From Brevibacillus agri (GTDB lineage: Bacteria > Bacillota > Bacilli > Brevibacillales > Brevibacillaceae), in NCBI RefSeq assembly GCF_004117055.1, contig NZ_CP026363.1:2162001-2226000 (forward strand): a DNA stretch of 64,000 nucleotides, given 5' to 3'. The position numbers were made by a program, and so were the translations under genes. How positions within the stretch are numbered: the stretch's first letter is position 1; each line of letters opens with the position of its first letter. The notes beneath the pieces are model-generated. The model saw only the letters and a program-made list of their open reading frames with translations. It was not told the DNA's origin and made no database searches. Positions 51,453-60,547 of this stretch are shown one piece after another.

Positions 51453-51500
51453 CTTGACAGGGTGGGGGTCGCTGGTTCGAACCCAGTCCGGATCACCATA
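51453..51500 (+). repeat. attR core (48-bp direct repeat)
   Basis: Identical to 35344-35391; only the 3' part of tRNA-Val is present here. It marks the right end of the element. Confidence 0.93.
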
Positions 51501-51512
51501 TAATGAATGCTG

Positions 51513-51539
51513 AAACCCTTGGTAATCAAGGGTTTTTCT
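51513..51539 (+). terminator. Original tRNA operon terminator, displaced by the insertion
   Basis: A perfect 9-bp stem AAACCCTTG / CAAGGGTTT with loop GTAAT and T-run. It lies 13 bases after the duplicated tRNA-Val end and would have directly followed tRNA-Val before integration. Confidence 0.75.
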
Positions 51540-51623
51540 TATGTCTTCGACCATCCACCCTGACAACATAGTGCCTCCACGTTGTCGCTTGACAACATTT
51601 TGACAACCTTTATTCGACTAAAG

Positions 51624-52330
51624 TCATTTTGAGCGTTTCTGCTTCATCATTTTTTCGAAGTTGTCAGCCGCATCTTTTTGCATGTCCGGCATGACATGAC
51701 TGTACACGTCCATTGTGATCCCCACACGGCTGTGGCCCAGGCGTTCTGATACGACCTTGGGATGCTCCCCCATCTGCAGCAACATGGTTGCATGCGTATG
51801 GCGCAGATCGTGGAAGCGGATGGGAGGCAGGCCGCTTTTCTTGGTGATCCGCTCGTAATGCCTGAGCAGGTTTCGCGGGTCTTGTGGGCGCCCGTCATCG
51901 TAACAGACAACCAGATCGTGGTCCTGATAGCCCTCACCGTACTCGAAACGTAATTTGTTCTGTCGAGCTTTATGCCGCTTCAACTCCTGGAGCACAAATT
52001 GCGGAATAGCAATCCGTCGCTTCGCGCTTTTTGTTTTGGGCTCCTGAAAGATAATTCCCTGGTTGGACGGGCGGTAAAGCGTCTGCTGCACGCTGATTTT
52101 CGCTTGGTCAAAGTCAATGTCCTTCCAACGTAAACCAAGGATCTCTCCGCGACGCATCCCTGTATAAATGGCGAGTACAAAAGCGATGTAATACTTGTCC
52201 TTTTCAGCGACAGACAAGAAGTGATTCGCCTGATCTGCTTACGCTTGCCAGTCTCTGGATCAGTTCCTAACGTGATAGCAAAGGACCAGGTTGATCCCCG
52301 CTTTGTATGGGAGGCGGCCAGACGAGCCCG
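51624..52330 (-). pseudogene. Truncated tyrosine integrase of an older element
   Basis: The frame 51624-52217 encodes the catalytic domain: AIYTGMRRGEILGLRW (Arg), HDLRHTHATMLLQMG (His-x-x-Arg), LGHSRVGITMDVYSHV (His and Tyr). Upstream on the same strand, in another frame, RGSTWSFAITLGTDPETGKRKQI is the N-terminal arm-binding part of such integrases. The ~140 residues between are deleted. It sits next to the tRNA-Val att copy pointing at it, with TGACAAC repeats nearby, so it is the leftover of an earlier island in the same tRNA. Confidence 0.8.
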
Positions 52331-52690
52331 GTTTGATGGGTTCATCCGCGAGCAGGAGCAGGGCATGGACACGGTAATCGGAGAGAGAGGGATGAAGCTG
52401 TCCGGCGAGAAGAACTAGTGGCTGGCGTGCCTGCATGTTCTTGAAGAACTCGCAGGTTCTGATTCTGGACGAAGCGACCTCGACGCTCAATATCAAGACG
52501 GAGTGGTCGATCCAACAGTAGCTGGCCGAACTCGCGGCGGGTCACATCATGCTGGTCATTGCCCATCGTTTGGCGATGATCAAGGACGCTGACTGGATCG
52601 TAGTGGTGACGTAGGGGGAATCGCTGAACAGGGGGAGCATGAGGAGCAACTGGCGCTAGGCGGCGTCTACAGTCGCAATTGTATAAGCCC
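52311..52690 (+). pseudogene. ABC exporter ATPase domain remnant
   Basis: The translated plus strand shows pieces of an ABC-B type nucleotide-binding domain in order: GFIREQEQGMDTVIGERGMKLSGEKN, then after a frameshift FLKNSQVLILDEATSTLN (Walker B and D-loop), then after an in-frame stop LAAGHIMLVIAHRLAMIKDADWIVV (H-loop). Stops and shifts break it and the front half is gone. It overlaps the edge of the integrase remnant. Confidence 0.75.
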
Positions 52691-52923
52691 TGAAAATGAA
52701 AAGTAGTCCTCCCGCCGGATGCTTGCCCATAACTTGCTGAAAAAGGCGGCGGTGGATTAAAAATAATGGTGTTAAAAACGCGCACGACATCAAACGGAGG
52801 CCGCTTGTATACATTTTACGCGGTTAGGGAAATTTTGGACATACGGATTAATTATAAAGAAAGTATATAATTTGCGATGATCAAAACCTGATATGTTACA
52901 TTGGGACACAGGAGGGAGCATTC

Positions 52924-53625
52924 ATGAAGGGCAGCCTGCTGCTGGTAGAAGACGATCCGGAAATCGCCCGCGTTGTTCGCGATACGTTAAGGAGGGAAAA
53001 CTATCATGTGACGTGGTCGACTAGCGGTCTGGAAGGGTGGGAAGATTTTTTAAAGCAATCTTACGATCTTGTGCTCGTCGATCTGATGCTGCCGGAGATG
53101 GACGGCTTTGACCTTTGCAAAAATATTCGCTGGAAAAGCGACGTCCCGATCCTGATCATCAGCGCACGCAAAGAAGACGAAGTCAAGGTGAAGGGCCTTC
53201 ATCTCGGCGCAGACGACTATTTGACGAAACCGTTTAGCCTGGCGGAACTTAAAGCCCGCGTGGAGTCGCTGCTTCGCCGGTGGCGGCGTTACAAAGGGCA
53301 ACCGGTGCCGGAGAACGAAACCGAATACATGGGCGGCCTGACCTTGTATTGGGATCGGCAGAAGGCTGAACTGGACGGCTTCGAAATTGCTTTGACGGCC
53401 AAAGAATTCGATTTGCTGAGCGTGCTGGCGCAGCATCCCGAAACGGTCTTTTCCAAAAGAGAATTGTACCAGCACGTTTGGCAGCAAGCGGACGCGGCAG
53501 GATTGCATACCGTCACGGTCCACATTAAATCGCTTCGGGAAAAGCTTGCCGACCCGGTGAAAAATCCGCGGTTTATCCAGACCGTGTGGGGAAAAGGCTA
53601 CCGGTTTATCGGTGAACCGCTATGA
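52924..53625 (+). CDS. OmpR-family response regulator
   Basis: 233 residues: a receiver domain with acidic pocket E9-D10-D11, phospho-acceptor D53 (LVLVDLMLP) and Lys in LTKPF, and a C-terminal winged helix (LTAKEFDLLSVLAQHPETVFSKRELYQHVW, TVTVHIKSLREKL, TVWGKGYRF). ACAGGAGGGAG precedes the ATG. Its stop overlaps the kinase start by ATGA. It is the first gene of a tight four-gene operon and probably regulates that operon or other envelope genes. Confidence 0.93.
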   Translation: MKGSLLLVEDDPEIARVVRDTLRRENYHVTWSTSGLEGWEDFLKQSYDLVLVDLMLPEMDGFDLCKNIRWKSDVPILIISARKEDEVKVKGLHLGADDYLTKPFSLAELKARVESLLRRWRRYKGQPVPENETEYMGGLTLYWDRQKAELDGFEIALTAKEFDLLSVLAQHPETVFSKRELYQHVWQQADAAGLHTVTVHIKSLREKLADPVKNPRFIQTVWGKGYRFIGEPL

Positions 53626-55094
53626 AAATCAAAACGTGGCTGTTGCTGTCCTATTTTATCGTCATGATTCTCCCTTTGACCGCCGCGTATGTCCTGTTCG
53701 TCTGGGTTCAGGCCTATCATAAAGATTTGAATGTGGAAGAATACGTGCAAAAACAGGCTCATTTGCAATACTTGATCTCCGTTTTGGACGACCCGAAATG
53801 GTATGAAATAAACGCGGAACGTGCGCAAGTTGAAAAGCTGATTCAACCGCAGGTTTCGATCGTTCTCTATAATCGCGACGGCGTTGTGCTTTACACTTCG
53901 GATCGTTTGCGCGTTTCGCCGCAATTTTCACTTGGCAGGAAACAATTGTACGAAAATCTGTATTCCCTGCAACAAGGCTACCGCGCATACGGCTACAAGC
54001 AGCCAGTTTTTTCAGGCCCCGAACTGGTCGGGTTTTTCGACATCCAATTGAGCCGCGACGAATGGGTTTCGGGCGTATCGCAGCGCGGTTGGCTCTTGAT
54101 CGGCGTTTTTATAGGCTTGTTTACGCTGATCTACTTGGCCGTCGTGAGGGGGGTCAATCGCAAGTTAAACAGCAGATTGACTCATTTGATGCAGCAAATG
54201 ACCGCTTTCGCCAAAGGGGAAACCGTCCAGGAATTGCCCGAGGGGAAAGACGAGATCGGACAATTAACCGGACACTTTCACAAAATGCGCAGGCAAATCG
54301 AGGCTGCAAGAAAAAAGCTCGCGCAAGAGCAGCGGGAAAAAGAATTCATGATTGCGGCCATTTCCCATGACTTGAAAACGCCGCTGATGTCGATTTGCGC
54401 TTATGCCGAGTCGCTGGCTTCGGAGCAGGAGTTGTCCGCGAGCGAGCGGGAAGAGTACCGCGGAATTATCGTCGAGAAAGCCAACCACATGAAACAGATG
54501 CTGGACGATTTATTGATGCATACCTTGCTGCAGTCGCCTACCTATGAGATCGAACTGGTGGAAGTGGACGGCGGTGAATTTTTCGACATGCTGGTTTCCG
54601 ATTATGAGCTGTTGTGCAAAGAAAAACATATCCAGCTCCTCGTTCGCAGCGATGTGAGTGGAAATGTCCGGGTGAACCCGAATCAAATGATCCGCGTCGC
54701 GAACAATCTGATGAGCAATGCGCTGCGGCATACGAAAACGGGAATGCGGATCTGGCTTGCGGCCGCTTCGTCGGATCGCCTCCCCATGGAGTGGCTGTTC
54801 AATTTCGTGAAAGAAGAGGCCCGGTTGGATACGCCGGACAGCGTATTTTTTATCGTTCAAAATGAAGGAGAGGGCATTGCGCCAGACAAGCTTCCGCACG
54901 TGTTTGATCCGCTTTATCAGGCAGATCCGGCTCGAGGAAAACAAGCTGCCCGCGGGGCCGGCCTTGGACTTAGCATTACGAGGCGAATTTTGGAGAAGCA
55001 TGGCGGCGACGTTGCGATTTACTCCAAGGAGAATATCGGAACCTGCGTAATCTGCCGCCTGCCCTTAATGAACGAAGAAGGTGAACGGACATGA
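53622..55094 (+). CDS. Membrane sensor histidine kinase
   Basis: 490 residues: TM1 (~5-27), an extracytoplasmic sensor of ~120 residues, TM2 (~154-175), HAMP, and HisKA with His249 in AAISHDLKTPLMSICAYAESL. The HATPase_c domain has NLMSNALRHT (N box), NEGEGI (G1) and AARGAGLGLSITRRIL (G2). It is the partner of the preceding response regulator, with a 4-base overlap, and overlaps the lipoprotein gene by 4 bases. The ligand is unknown; its neighbours suggest envelope or lipoprotein stress. Confidence 0.92.
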   Translation: MKIKTWLLLSYFIVMILPLTAAYVLFVWVQAYHKDLNVEEYVQKQAHLQYLISVLDDPKWYEINAERAQVEKLIQPQVSIVLYNRDGVVLYTSDRLRVSPQFSLGRKQLYENLYSLQQGYRAYGYKQPVFSGPELVGFFDIQLSRDEWVSGVSQRGWLLIGVFIGLFTLIYLAVVRGVNRKLNSRLTHLMQQMTAFAKGETVQELPEGKDEIGQLTGHFHKMRRQIEAARKKLAQEQREKEFMIAAISHDLKTPLMSICAYAESLASEQELSASEREEYRGIIVEKANHMKQMLDDLLMHTLLQSPTYEIELVEVDGGEFFDMLVSDYELLCKEKHIQLLVRSDVSGNVRVNPNQMIRVANNLMSNALRHTKTGMRIWLAAASSDRLPMEWLFNFVKEEARLDTPDSVFFIVQNEGEGIAPDKLPHVFDPLYQADPARGKQAARGAGLGLSITRRILEKHGGDVAIYSKENIGTCVICRLPLMNEEGERT

Positions 55095-56203
55095 CAAAGA
55101 TAAAGAGAAAAGGATGTTTGGGCTTGATCGGGCTGATGATGGTCGGACTTTTCGGCTGTTCGTCCAACCCGGACTTTTTACCGGAACAAGTTCTTCAACA
55201 TGCGCTGGATCGATCGCATGAACCTAGCGCGCATTACGTCGAAGTTGAAATGAAAACTACCGATGGGACAGGAAAAGAGCCGGAGCTGATCCTCATGAAA
55301 GAATGGGTGAGCAAGGACGGCAAAAGGCGGACCGAGGCGGAGGCTCAGGACGGAAGCGCGAAGACGGTTACCATCCATGACGGCGCCCGGCTGATCATCT
55401 ATCAGCCTGAGCTCAAGCAGGCGATGGTCAGCGATGATCCGGAACTGCTCCAAATCGGACAAACGTCGCCGAAAAAGCAAGTCGAGCAACTGCTGCAAAT
55501 GATTCAGCAAACCCATGAGATTTCCGCCCGCGGGGAAGAAGAAATTGCCGACCGAACAACGTACCGGGTCATGGCCAAGGCGAAAGACAGCACCACGTTG
55601 TTAGGGGATCAGGAACTGTGGATCGACAAGGAAAATTGGATGGTTTTAAAATCGGTTTCGACATCCGGCAACATTCGAACGGAAACAACATACACCAAAG
55701 TGGAGCTGAATCCGGATATTCCGGCCGATACGTTTGCGCTTGAACTTCCCGAAGACGTTGAAATTCAAGATTTGAACGAAATGAATTCAACCCGCGAAAT
55801 CACCATGGAGGAAGCGGTTGAGAGCATTGGAAAAACGTTTCTCCATATTCCCGAAAAGGACGGACTCGCCATTTCCCGCATCGAATTGACGGAATTGCAA
55901 GGCGTGCTGAAACGAAATGAGGTGAATCTGGATTACCGGAAGGACGGGGTTCCTTATTTCACGATGTCCGTATTTCCGTCTCAGGAAGATTCCGAAGGGG
56001 AAGAGCAATCCGCGGCCCTTCCCGGCGAGAAACCTGTCAAGATTCGCGGCCAAGCAGGGGTATGGATGGAAATGAATGATTTCCGTTCGCTCGTTTGGCA
56101 GGAACAGAGGCTGAGCTACTCTGTCCTGTTTATCGATCCTAATTTGTCGCTGGATGAGTTCAAAGCGCTGGCGGATACGATGATTCCTGTTCAAAGGGGG
56201 TGA
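55091..56203 (+). CDS. LolA-like extracytoplasmic lipoprotein
   Basis: 370 residues. The lipoprotein signal has its hydrophobic core LGLIGLMMVGLFGC with Cys at residue 23. The mature protein has a LolA/LppX-like beta pattern: ALDRSHEPSAHYVEVEMKTTD, TVTIHDGARLIIYQPELKQAMV, YRVMAKAKDSTTLLGDQELWIDKENWMVLKS, TYTKVELNPDIPADTFALELPEDV. A second C-terminal domain contains FTMSVFPSQ and QAGVWMEMND. Similar lipoproteins act in Bacilli sporulation and envelope maintenance (YdcC, GerS). It is translationally coupled to the kinase and could act as its sensor partner or output. Confidence 0.78.
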   Translation: MTKIKRKGCLGLIGLMMVGLFGCSSNPDFLPEQVLQHALDRSHEPSAHYVEVEMKTTDGTGKEPELILMKEWVSKDGKRRTEAEAQDGSAKTVTIHDGARLIIYQPELKQAMVSDDPELLQIGQTSPKKQVEQLLQMIQQTHEISARGEEEIADRTTYRVMAKAKDSTTLLGDQELWIDKENWMVLKSVSTSGNIRTETTYTKVELNPDIPADTFALELPEDVEIQDLNEMNSTREITMEEAVESIGKTFLHIPEKDGLAISRIELTELQGVLKRNEVNLDYRKDGVPYFTMSVFPSQEDSEGEEQSAALPGEKPVKIRGQAGVWMEMNDFRSLVWQEQRLSYSVLFIDPNLSLDEFKALADTMIPVQRG

Positions 56204-56207
56204 AGGG

Positions 56208-57929
56208 ATGAACATTTTGCCCAATAATCTGGTCATGATATCGGTCGTTGCGCTGGCCGTCATCATGAACGTCGTTTCGGTCTGGCTGCCGAAAAAAGCC
56301 GCAACCGCTGCGAAAATTTTGTTGGCGGCAGCGGCGCTGACCGGGTTGTTCGTCCGCTTGCCGGTTGGACAGGCGATACTGCTGACGGCCATCGGCGCCC
56401 ATGCATATGCCGCTTTTTCGGAGTTGATTGATCGAAATAAACGGGAGATGCGAATGGCGCTCCGGCAAAAACTGCAGGAAGTCCGGGCGGTCGAAATCGT
56501 TCAGCGCAAAGATGCGAGGCGATTGGCGGCGGATGTCGCGTTGACCGGCTTGGTCAGTCTGGGGGCGGTGCTGTTTTTTGGGCTGGCGCCTGAAACCTAT
56601 GCGGCATTGAAGGTGTTTATCGTCTTTATGATGATTTCCGTATCGATACAGACGATAGAACGGGCGGCGAATTTTTATTCCGTCCGCCTGTATTGGCTTC
56701 CGGAGGAGGAACATCTTGTCGTGCTGTCCCGGTTTCAGCCGAGGGATTTTCCGCTCCGGGAATTGAAAGAGGCAAGCGTCTGGTCGTCTCCCGACCTGCT
56801 CAGGCTGCATCCGTTTTTTACGTTCATGTCTTCACATCAGGATTATACCCGTTCGTTCGGACAAGTGCTGAAGCTTTCGTTTCCCGGGGAAACGATTTAC
56901 TTGTCGCCGGATAACGCCGTTCATTGGCACCGGCTCCTTGCTCCTTTCGCTTCCGCTTCGGACAGAACCGGCGGGAAAGAGAAAAAGGTGCTGCCTTTGT
57001 GGCACCCTGCCGTGCTGAAACGGTTGTTTTGGAAAGGTTATTATGCCTCAACCGTTAAAGGCGTTTCCGCATATACCGGACTTTTGGCGATATTGCTTTG
57101 GCTTAAAGCGCCGGCATGGGCTGTCGGCCTGTTCGTCTTGTTATGGTGGGGTTTGAATTTTTACGTTTCGGATCGGGTGTTAATCGCTGCGACGGATGCC
57201 GAACCGATCACGGAAGGGGAAATTTTTGAGCGGGCGCAAACGATTTTCAGAAAAGCCGGCATTCCCCATACCCGCCTGTTTTCCGTCGATTCGCCGGATT
57301 ATAACGGCTTTGCCGTCGGGATGAATATCGGACGCGGCGCGATTATGCTGACGACAGCTACATTGCAATTGCCGTCCCCGTCCGTCGAAGCGATATTGGC
57401 CCACGAAGCGGCCCATATCCGCAAGCGCGATGTGTTGACGAATCAGCTGGCGCGGTTTCTTTTTATCGGCTTGCTGGCCGGCATGGCGTATCTGTTTTTC
57501 GATCAACTGAAGTGGCTCGCGGAAAATTTCAAAATTGCGATGTTTCTGTTGGTTTACGTTTTCGCGTTCGTTTTCCCCATGTATCTTTCCTTTATCGCTC
57601 AGTGGACGGAAGTGAGAGCGGATTTTACCGGCGCAACCTGGCTTTCCGGGGGAACTGCGCAGATGGGGCAAGGATTGACGGAATTGGCGGCCGCCCTGGA
57701 TCGCGATCTCGAGAAATCCATGGCGCACCGCATGGCCGACGGCCGTTCGTCGACGGGCCGCGCTTCGAGTCTGGAACGGGATTCGTGGCTCTGGAGATTT
57801 CTCGAATTTCAATTCATGGCCCACCCGCCGTTGTATTGGCGGATCAACAGTCTCGCTCGCAGCGGAAATTGGCGCGAAGCGAGAAGGCGCTGGCTGAAGG
57901 ACCGATTCAAGGAATCGCTGCCCAGCTAA
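56208..57929 (+). CDS. M48 family membrane metalloprotease
   Basis: 573 residues with several membrane helices in the N-terminal half and around 320-340, then a zinc metalloprotease domain. The motif is HEAAHIRKRD with His399 and His403, and the third ligand lies in WTEVRADFTGA. Two further helices follow the active site (FLFIGLLAGMAYLFF, MFLLVYVFAFVFPMYLSF), as in HtpX/Ste24-like enzymes. It follows the lipoprotein gene by 4 bases with AGGGGGTGAAGGG as ribosome site. It probably degrades misfolded membrane proteins or processes a lipoprotein, under control of the two-component pair. Confidence 0.87.
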   Translation: MNILPNNLVMISVVALAVIMNVVSVWLPKKAATAAKILLAAAALTGLFVRLPVGQAILLTAIGAHAYAAFSELIDRNKREMRMALRQKLQEVRAVEIVQRKDARRLAADVALTGLVSLGAVLFFGLAPETYAALKVFIVFMMISVSIQTIERAANFYSVRLYWLPEEEHLVVLSRFQPRDFPLRELKEASVWSSPDLLRLHPFFTFMSSHQDYTRSFGQVLKLSFPGETIYLSPDNAVHWHRLLAPFASASDRTGGKEKKVLPLWHPAVLKRLFWKGYYASTVKGVSAYTGLLAILLWLKAPAWAVGLFVLLWWGLNFYVSDRVLIAATDAEPITEGEIFERAQTIFRKAGIPHTRLFSVDSPDYNGFAVGMNIGRGAIMLTTATLQLPSPSVEAILAHEAAHIRKRDVLTNQLARFLFIGLLAGMAYLFFDQLKWLAENFKIAMFLLVYVFAFVFPMYLSFIAQWTEVRADFTGATWLSGGTAQMGQGLTELAAALDRDLEKSMAHRMADGRSSTGRASSLERDSWLWRFLEFQFMAHPPLYWRINSLARSGNWREARRRWLKDRFKESLPS

Positions 57930-58256
57930 CCGGTCGGCGATTCCCCGCCGGCACCCATGATCCGATATCGACGGCGGGGTGACTTATCCGCATGAATGAT
58001 AGCCGGGAGGCGAATTGGGCGACCGTATCCATTCGCTTGCGTTAATTTGGGGCGTTGCGACAAATGGACTCATCCATTTTTCGAAAATGGTTTGGGTTTA
58101 GTTGTGGTGCGCCTTTTTTTTGGTTTGGGCAGCCTGTCCAACTAAAAACCATCCTGAAAAAGGAGCTATTCCTGTAATGAATTAATTTGCGGTTTGAAAA
58201 GAAAAAGCGCCTCCTGTATGCTGGGTCTCGGAATGGTCACATTCACTGCCCTGATT
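57930..58256. other. Intergenic region without gene
   Basis: Contains a CCCCGCCG / CGGCGGGG hairpin (about 57944-57979) that may help end the preceding operon. Nothing else is recognised up to the left end of the insertion element. Confidence 0.5.
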
Positions 58257-59251
58257 AGGGGCTGCTGAACAGATAAAAAATACTGTAGCCACAAGGGTTT
58301 TGCCTCGTTTTCATCGAAATCATGTGCAAGGAAATCGGCGATTTTCCTTCAAATTCCTTGCACATGGAGCGGATCTGAATGTACGAATTTCTCTCTCATC
58401 GTGAAAATCAACTGCTTCTCCCCGATGATTTTTTCTTGCCGTTTGGCGGCAAGTTGAGTAAAGAAAATCGCTGGGTCAAGTTGGCTCGGTTGGTACCGTG
58501 GGCACATGCAGAGAAAAAGTATGCCAAGTCCTTCCGCAAATCGTTTCGTGGACAAAAGGCCGTTTCCATCCGTGTCGCCCTCGGGGCACTCATCATTCAG
58601 GAACGTTTGCAACTGTCGGACCGGGAAACGGTCCAGCAGATTGTCGAAAACCCGTATCTGCAATACTTCATCGGGCTGGAAGGCTATCAGGATCATCCAC
58701 CGTTCCATCCGTCGCTCATGACGCATTTTCGCAAGTTCTCCGCGAAATCAACGAGATCATCGCGGTCGAGGCCGCCAAATCGACACCAGATTCCGACCGT
58801 GACGATGAACCGAAATCCGGTAGAAAATCCAAAGGTAAACGTACGACCAAGCGTCACTCAACATCCGAGGAAGATCCGAACCAGGGTGTCTTGTTGCTGG
58901 ATGCCACATGTGCCCCGGCGGATGTGGCGTACCCAACCGATTTGAACTTGCTGAATGAGGCGCGTGAGAAACTGGAGGAGATCATCGACACGTTACATGC
59001 TCCACAGATTGGTCGTGCCCGCAAACCACGGACTTATCGGGATAAAGCGCGAAAGGAGTACCTGGCCGTGGCCAAACAACGTCGTGCAAACGGCAAGGTG
59101 ATTCGTCGAGCGATCGGCAAGCAACTCCTGGTGATGAACCTCGAGCGCAGGCTGCGGGATCTTTTTGCCTTCTGGTTAAACCGCCTTCTTTCGTATAGAA
59201 TTCCTGGTTTTGGAAACATTTTTGTAGTTTGAAAACCGTTCAGCAAACCCT
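58257..59251 (+). mobile_element. IS1182/IS5-type insertion element, internally deleted
   Basis: The ends AGGGGCTGCTGAACAG (58257-58272) and, inverted, CCGTTCAGCAAACCCT (59236-59251) match at about 12 of 16 positions. Between them lies a broken transposase. At about 1 kb the element is well short of family length, so it is a non-autonomous deletion derivative. Confidence 0.65.
58379..59232 (+). pseudogene. Transposase remnant (DUF772/IS1182-like)
   Basis: The first part (58379-58745) reads FLSHRENQLLLPDDFFLPFGGKL, SFRGQKAVSIRVALGALIIQERLQLSDRETVQQIVENPYLQYFIGLEGY, a typical N-terminal transposase domain. A frameshift near 58740 moves the reading frame to LREINEIIAVEAAKS, LLLDATCAPADVAYPTDLNLLNEAREKLEEIID, with the first DDE-type Asp. 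After IGKQL the centre is deleted and the C-terminal end LVMNLERRLRDLF follows. It is inactive. Confidence 0.75.
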
Positions 59252-59410
59252 AAGTACAAACCTTTTCGTTAATGACTGAATTTTCATTCAATAACTATCT
59301 GTTAGTGTGAAAATTGATTTGTTTGTTGTCTGTTGTCTGTTGACGATTTCTATCAACTATAATAGGGTTAAAACATAAAGCGTCTTATTTTTTACTAAGG
59401 AGTAGAACGA

Positions 59411-60544
59411 ATGATCTATCAATTTAAAGTGGCATTAAAAGATATATACCCGACAATCTGGAGAAGATTCCAAGTGAATGGCTTAATCACTTTTCACCAA
59501 TTGCATAAGACGCTACAGATTGTCATGGGATGGGAAGAGTATCATCTCTATCTGTTTGATTTTGGGTCTTTCACGATTACCCGTCCAGATCCGACATTTC
59601 CACCAGGAAACACACCAGAGCTGAATGCACGAAGGGAAAAAATCGTTGACCATATCACCAAAGAAGGGCAGCAGGTGCTATATGTCTACGACTTTGGCGA
59701 TGATTGGCAACATGATTTAATACTTGAGAAAATCTTGCCTGTCCAGCCTGAGAAGCAGTATCCTGTATGTCTCGAAGGTGAACGTCATTGTCCGCCAGAG
59801 GATTGCGGCGGTGTCTTGGGGTATCAAAGGATTTTGGAGATTTTAGCAACGAAGTCACATCCTGAATATGAAGATACGATTGCCTGGTTGAAAAAGGGGT
59901 TTGATCCCGAGCATTTTGACCTTGAAGGAGTAAATGAACAGCTTCTGCAAAAGAAAAAGCAACTAAATCCAAAAGAATTTATAAAAGTTGAAGAATCGAA
60001 GAAACCCATTAAGCTAACGACGGCAAAGCTGAAAAAACAACTGCAATCCCTTTCGCAGCAAGAACTTATTGAATTGCTTGTTGATACCTTTAAATCGAGC
60101 AAACAAGCCGAGCTATTTCTAACCGTAAAGTTGATTGGGGAGGAAGCCATAGAGGCATTGCTTCCCGTATATCAGAAAAAGGTGAAAGATGAGTTCTTTC
60201 CAGACCGAGGATTCGCAAAACTGAGGCTGGCAGATGCAAAAAAGGCAATTGATGAGTTTGAAAAGATCACCCAAAGCCCAAACCATACGTTGGAATTAAT
60301 GCTCTTTTACGTTGAAATGGGTGTGGAATTTACCAATGCTTATGGCGATATAGATTCACGATTTTACGAAAGTATTCTGAAGATGTTTGCATCGGTCATC
60401 GACAGGATAAACGCGGACGACGGATACGATTTGTTTGAGGAGTTTGAGGAAAGAATCGCCGCTGTCGTTGAAAAAACGGAAGGAATCGGTTGGGGGTTCC
60501 ACGAAAATATGCAGTATATTCATGAGGCAATTAGATGGTTATAG
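59411..60544 (+). CDS. pRiA4b ORF-3 family protein with C-terminal helical domain
   Basis: 377 residues. Residues 1-~170 form the plasmid pRiA4b ORF-3 domain: FKVALKDIYPTIWRRFQVNGLITFHQLHKTLQIVMGW, YVYDFGDDWQHDLILEKI, CPPEDCGGVLGYQRILEIL. The remainder is a helical DUF6155-like domain (KLKKQLQSLSQQELIELLVDTFKSSKQAELFLTV). The family is common on mobile elements, and its role is unknown. A TAAGGAG site precedes the ATG. It appears intact, unlike its neighbours. Confidence 0.8.
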   Translation: MIYQFKVALKDIYPTIWRRFQVNGLITFHQLHKTLQIVMGWEEYHLYLFDFGSFTITRPDPTFPPGNTPELNARREKIVDHITKEGQQVLYVYDFGDDWQHDLILEKILPVQPEKQYPVCLEGERHCPPEDCGGVLGYQRILEILATKSHPEYEDTIAWLKKGFDPEHFDLEGVNEQLLQKKKQLNPKEFIKVEESKKPIKLTTAKLKKQLQSLSQQELIELLVDTFKSSKQAELFLTVKLIGEEAIEALLPVYQKKVKDEFFPDRGFAKLRLADAKKAIDEFEKITQSPNHTLELMLFYVEMGVEFTNAYGDIDSRFYESILKMFASVIDRINADDGYDLFEEFEERIAAVVEKTEGIGWGFHENMQYIHEAIRWL

Positions 60545-60547
60545 ATT

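Larger units (their letters stand above)
35344..51500 (+). mobile_element. 16.2-kb integrated phage satellite (capsid-forming PICI-like) in tRNA-Val
   Basis: Bounded by a 48-bp perfect direct repeat of the tRNA-Val 3' end, with a tyrosine integrase next to attL and all recognised genes on the plus strand. The DNA is visibly more AT-rich than the core. It carries primase, terminase pair, portal, scaffold, major capsid and head-completion genes plus a holin-like protein. No tail, tape measure, baseplate, receptor-binding, endolysin or head protease gene is present. Size and content fit a satellite that packages itself in its own capsid and takes tails from a helper phage. A tail-deleted prophage is the main alternative. 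Confidence 0.8.
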
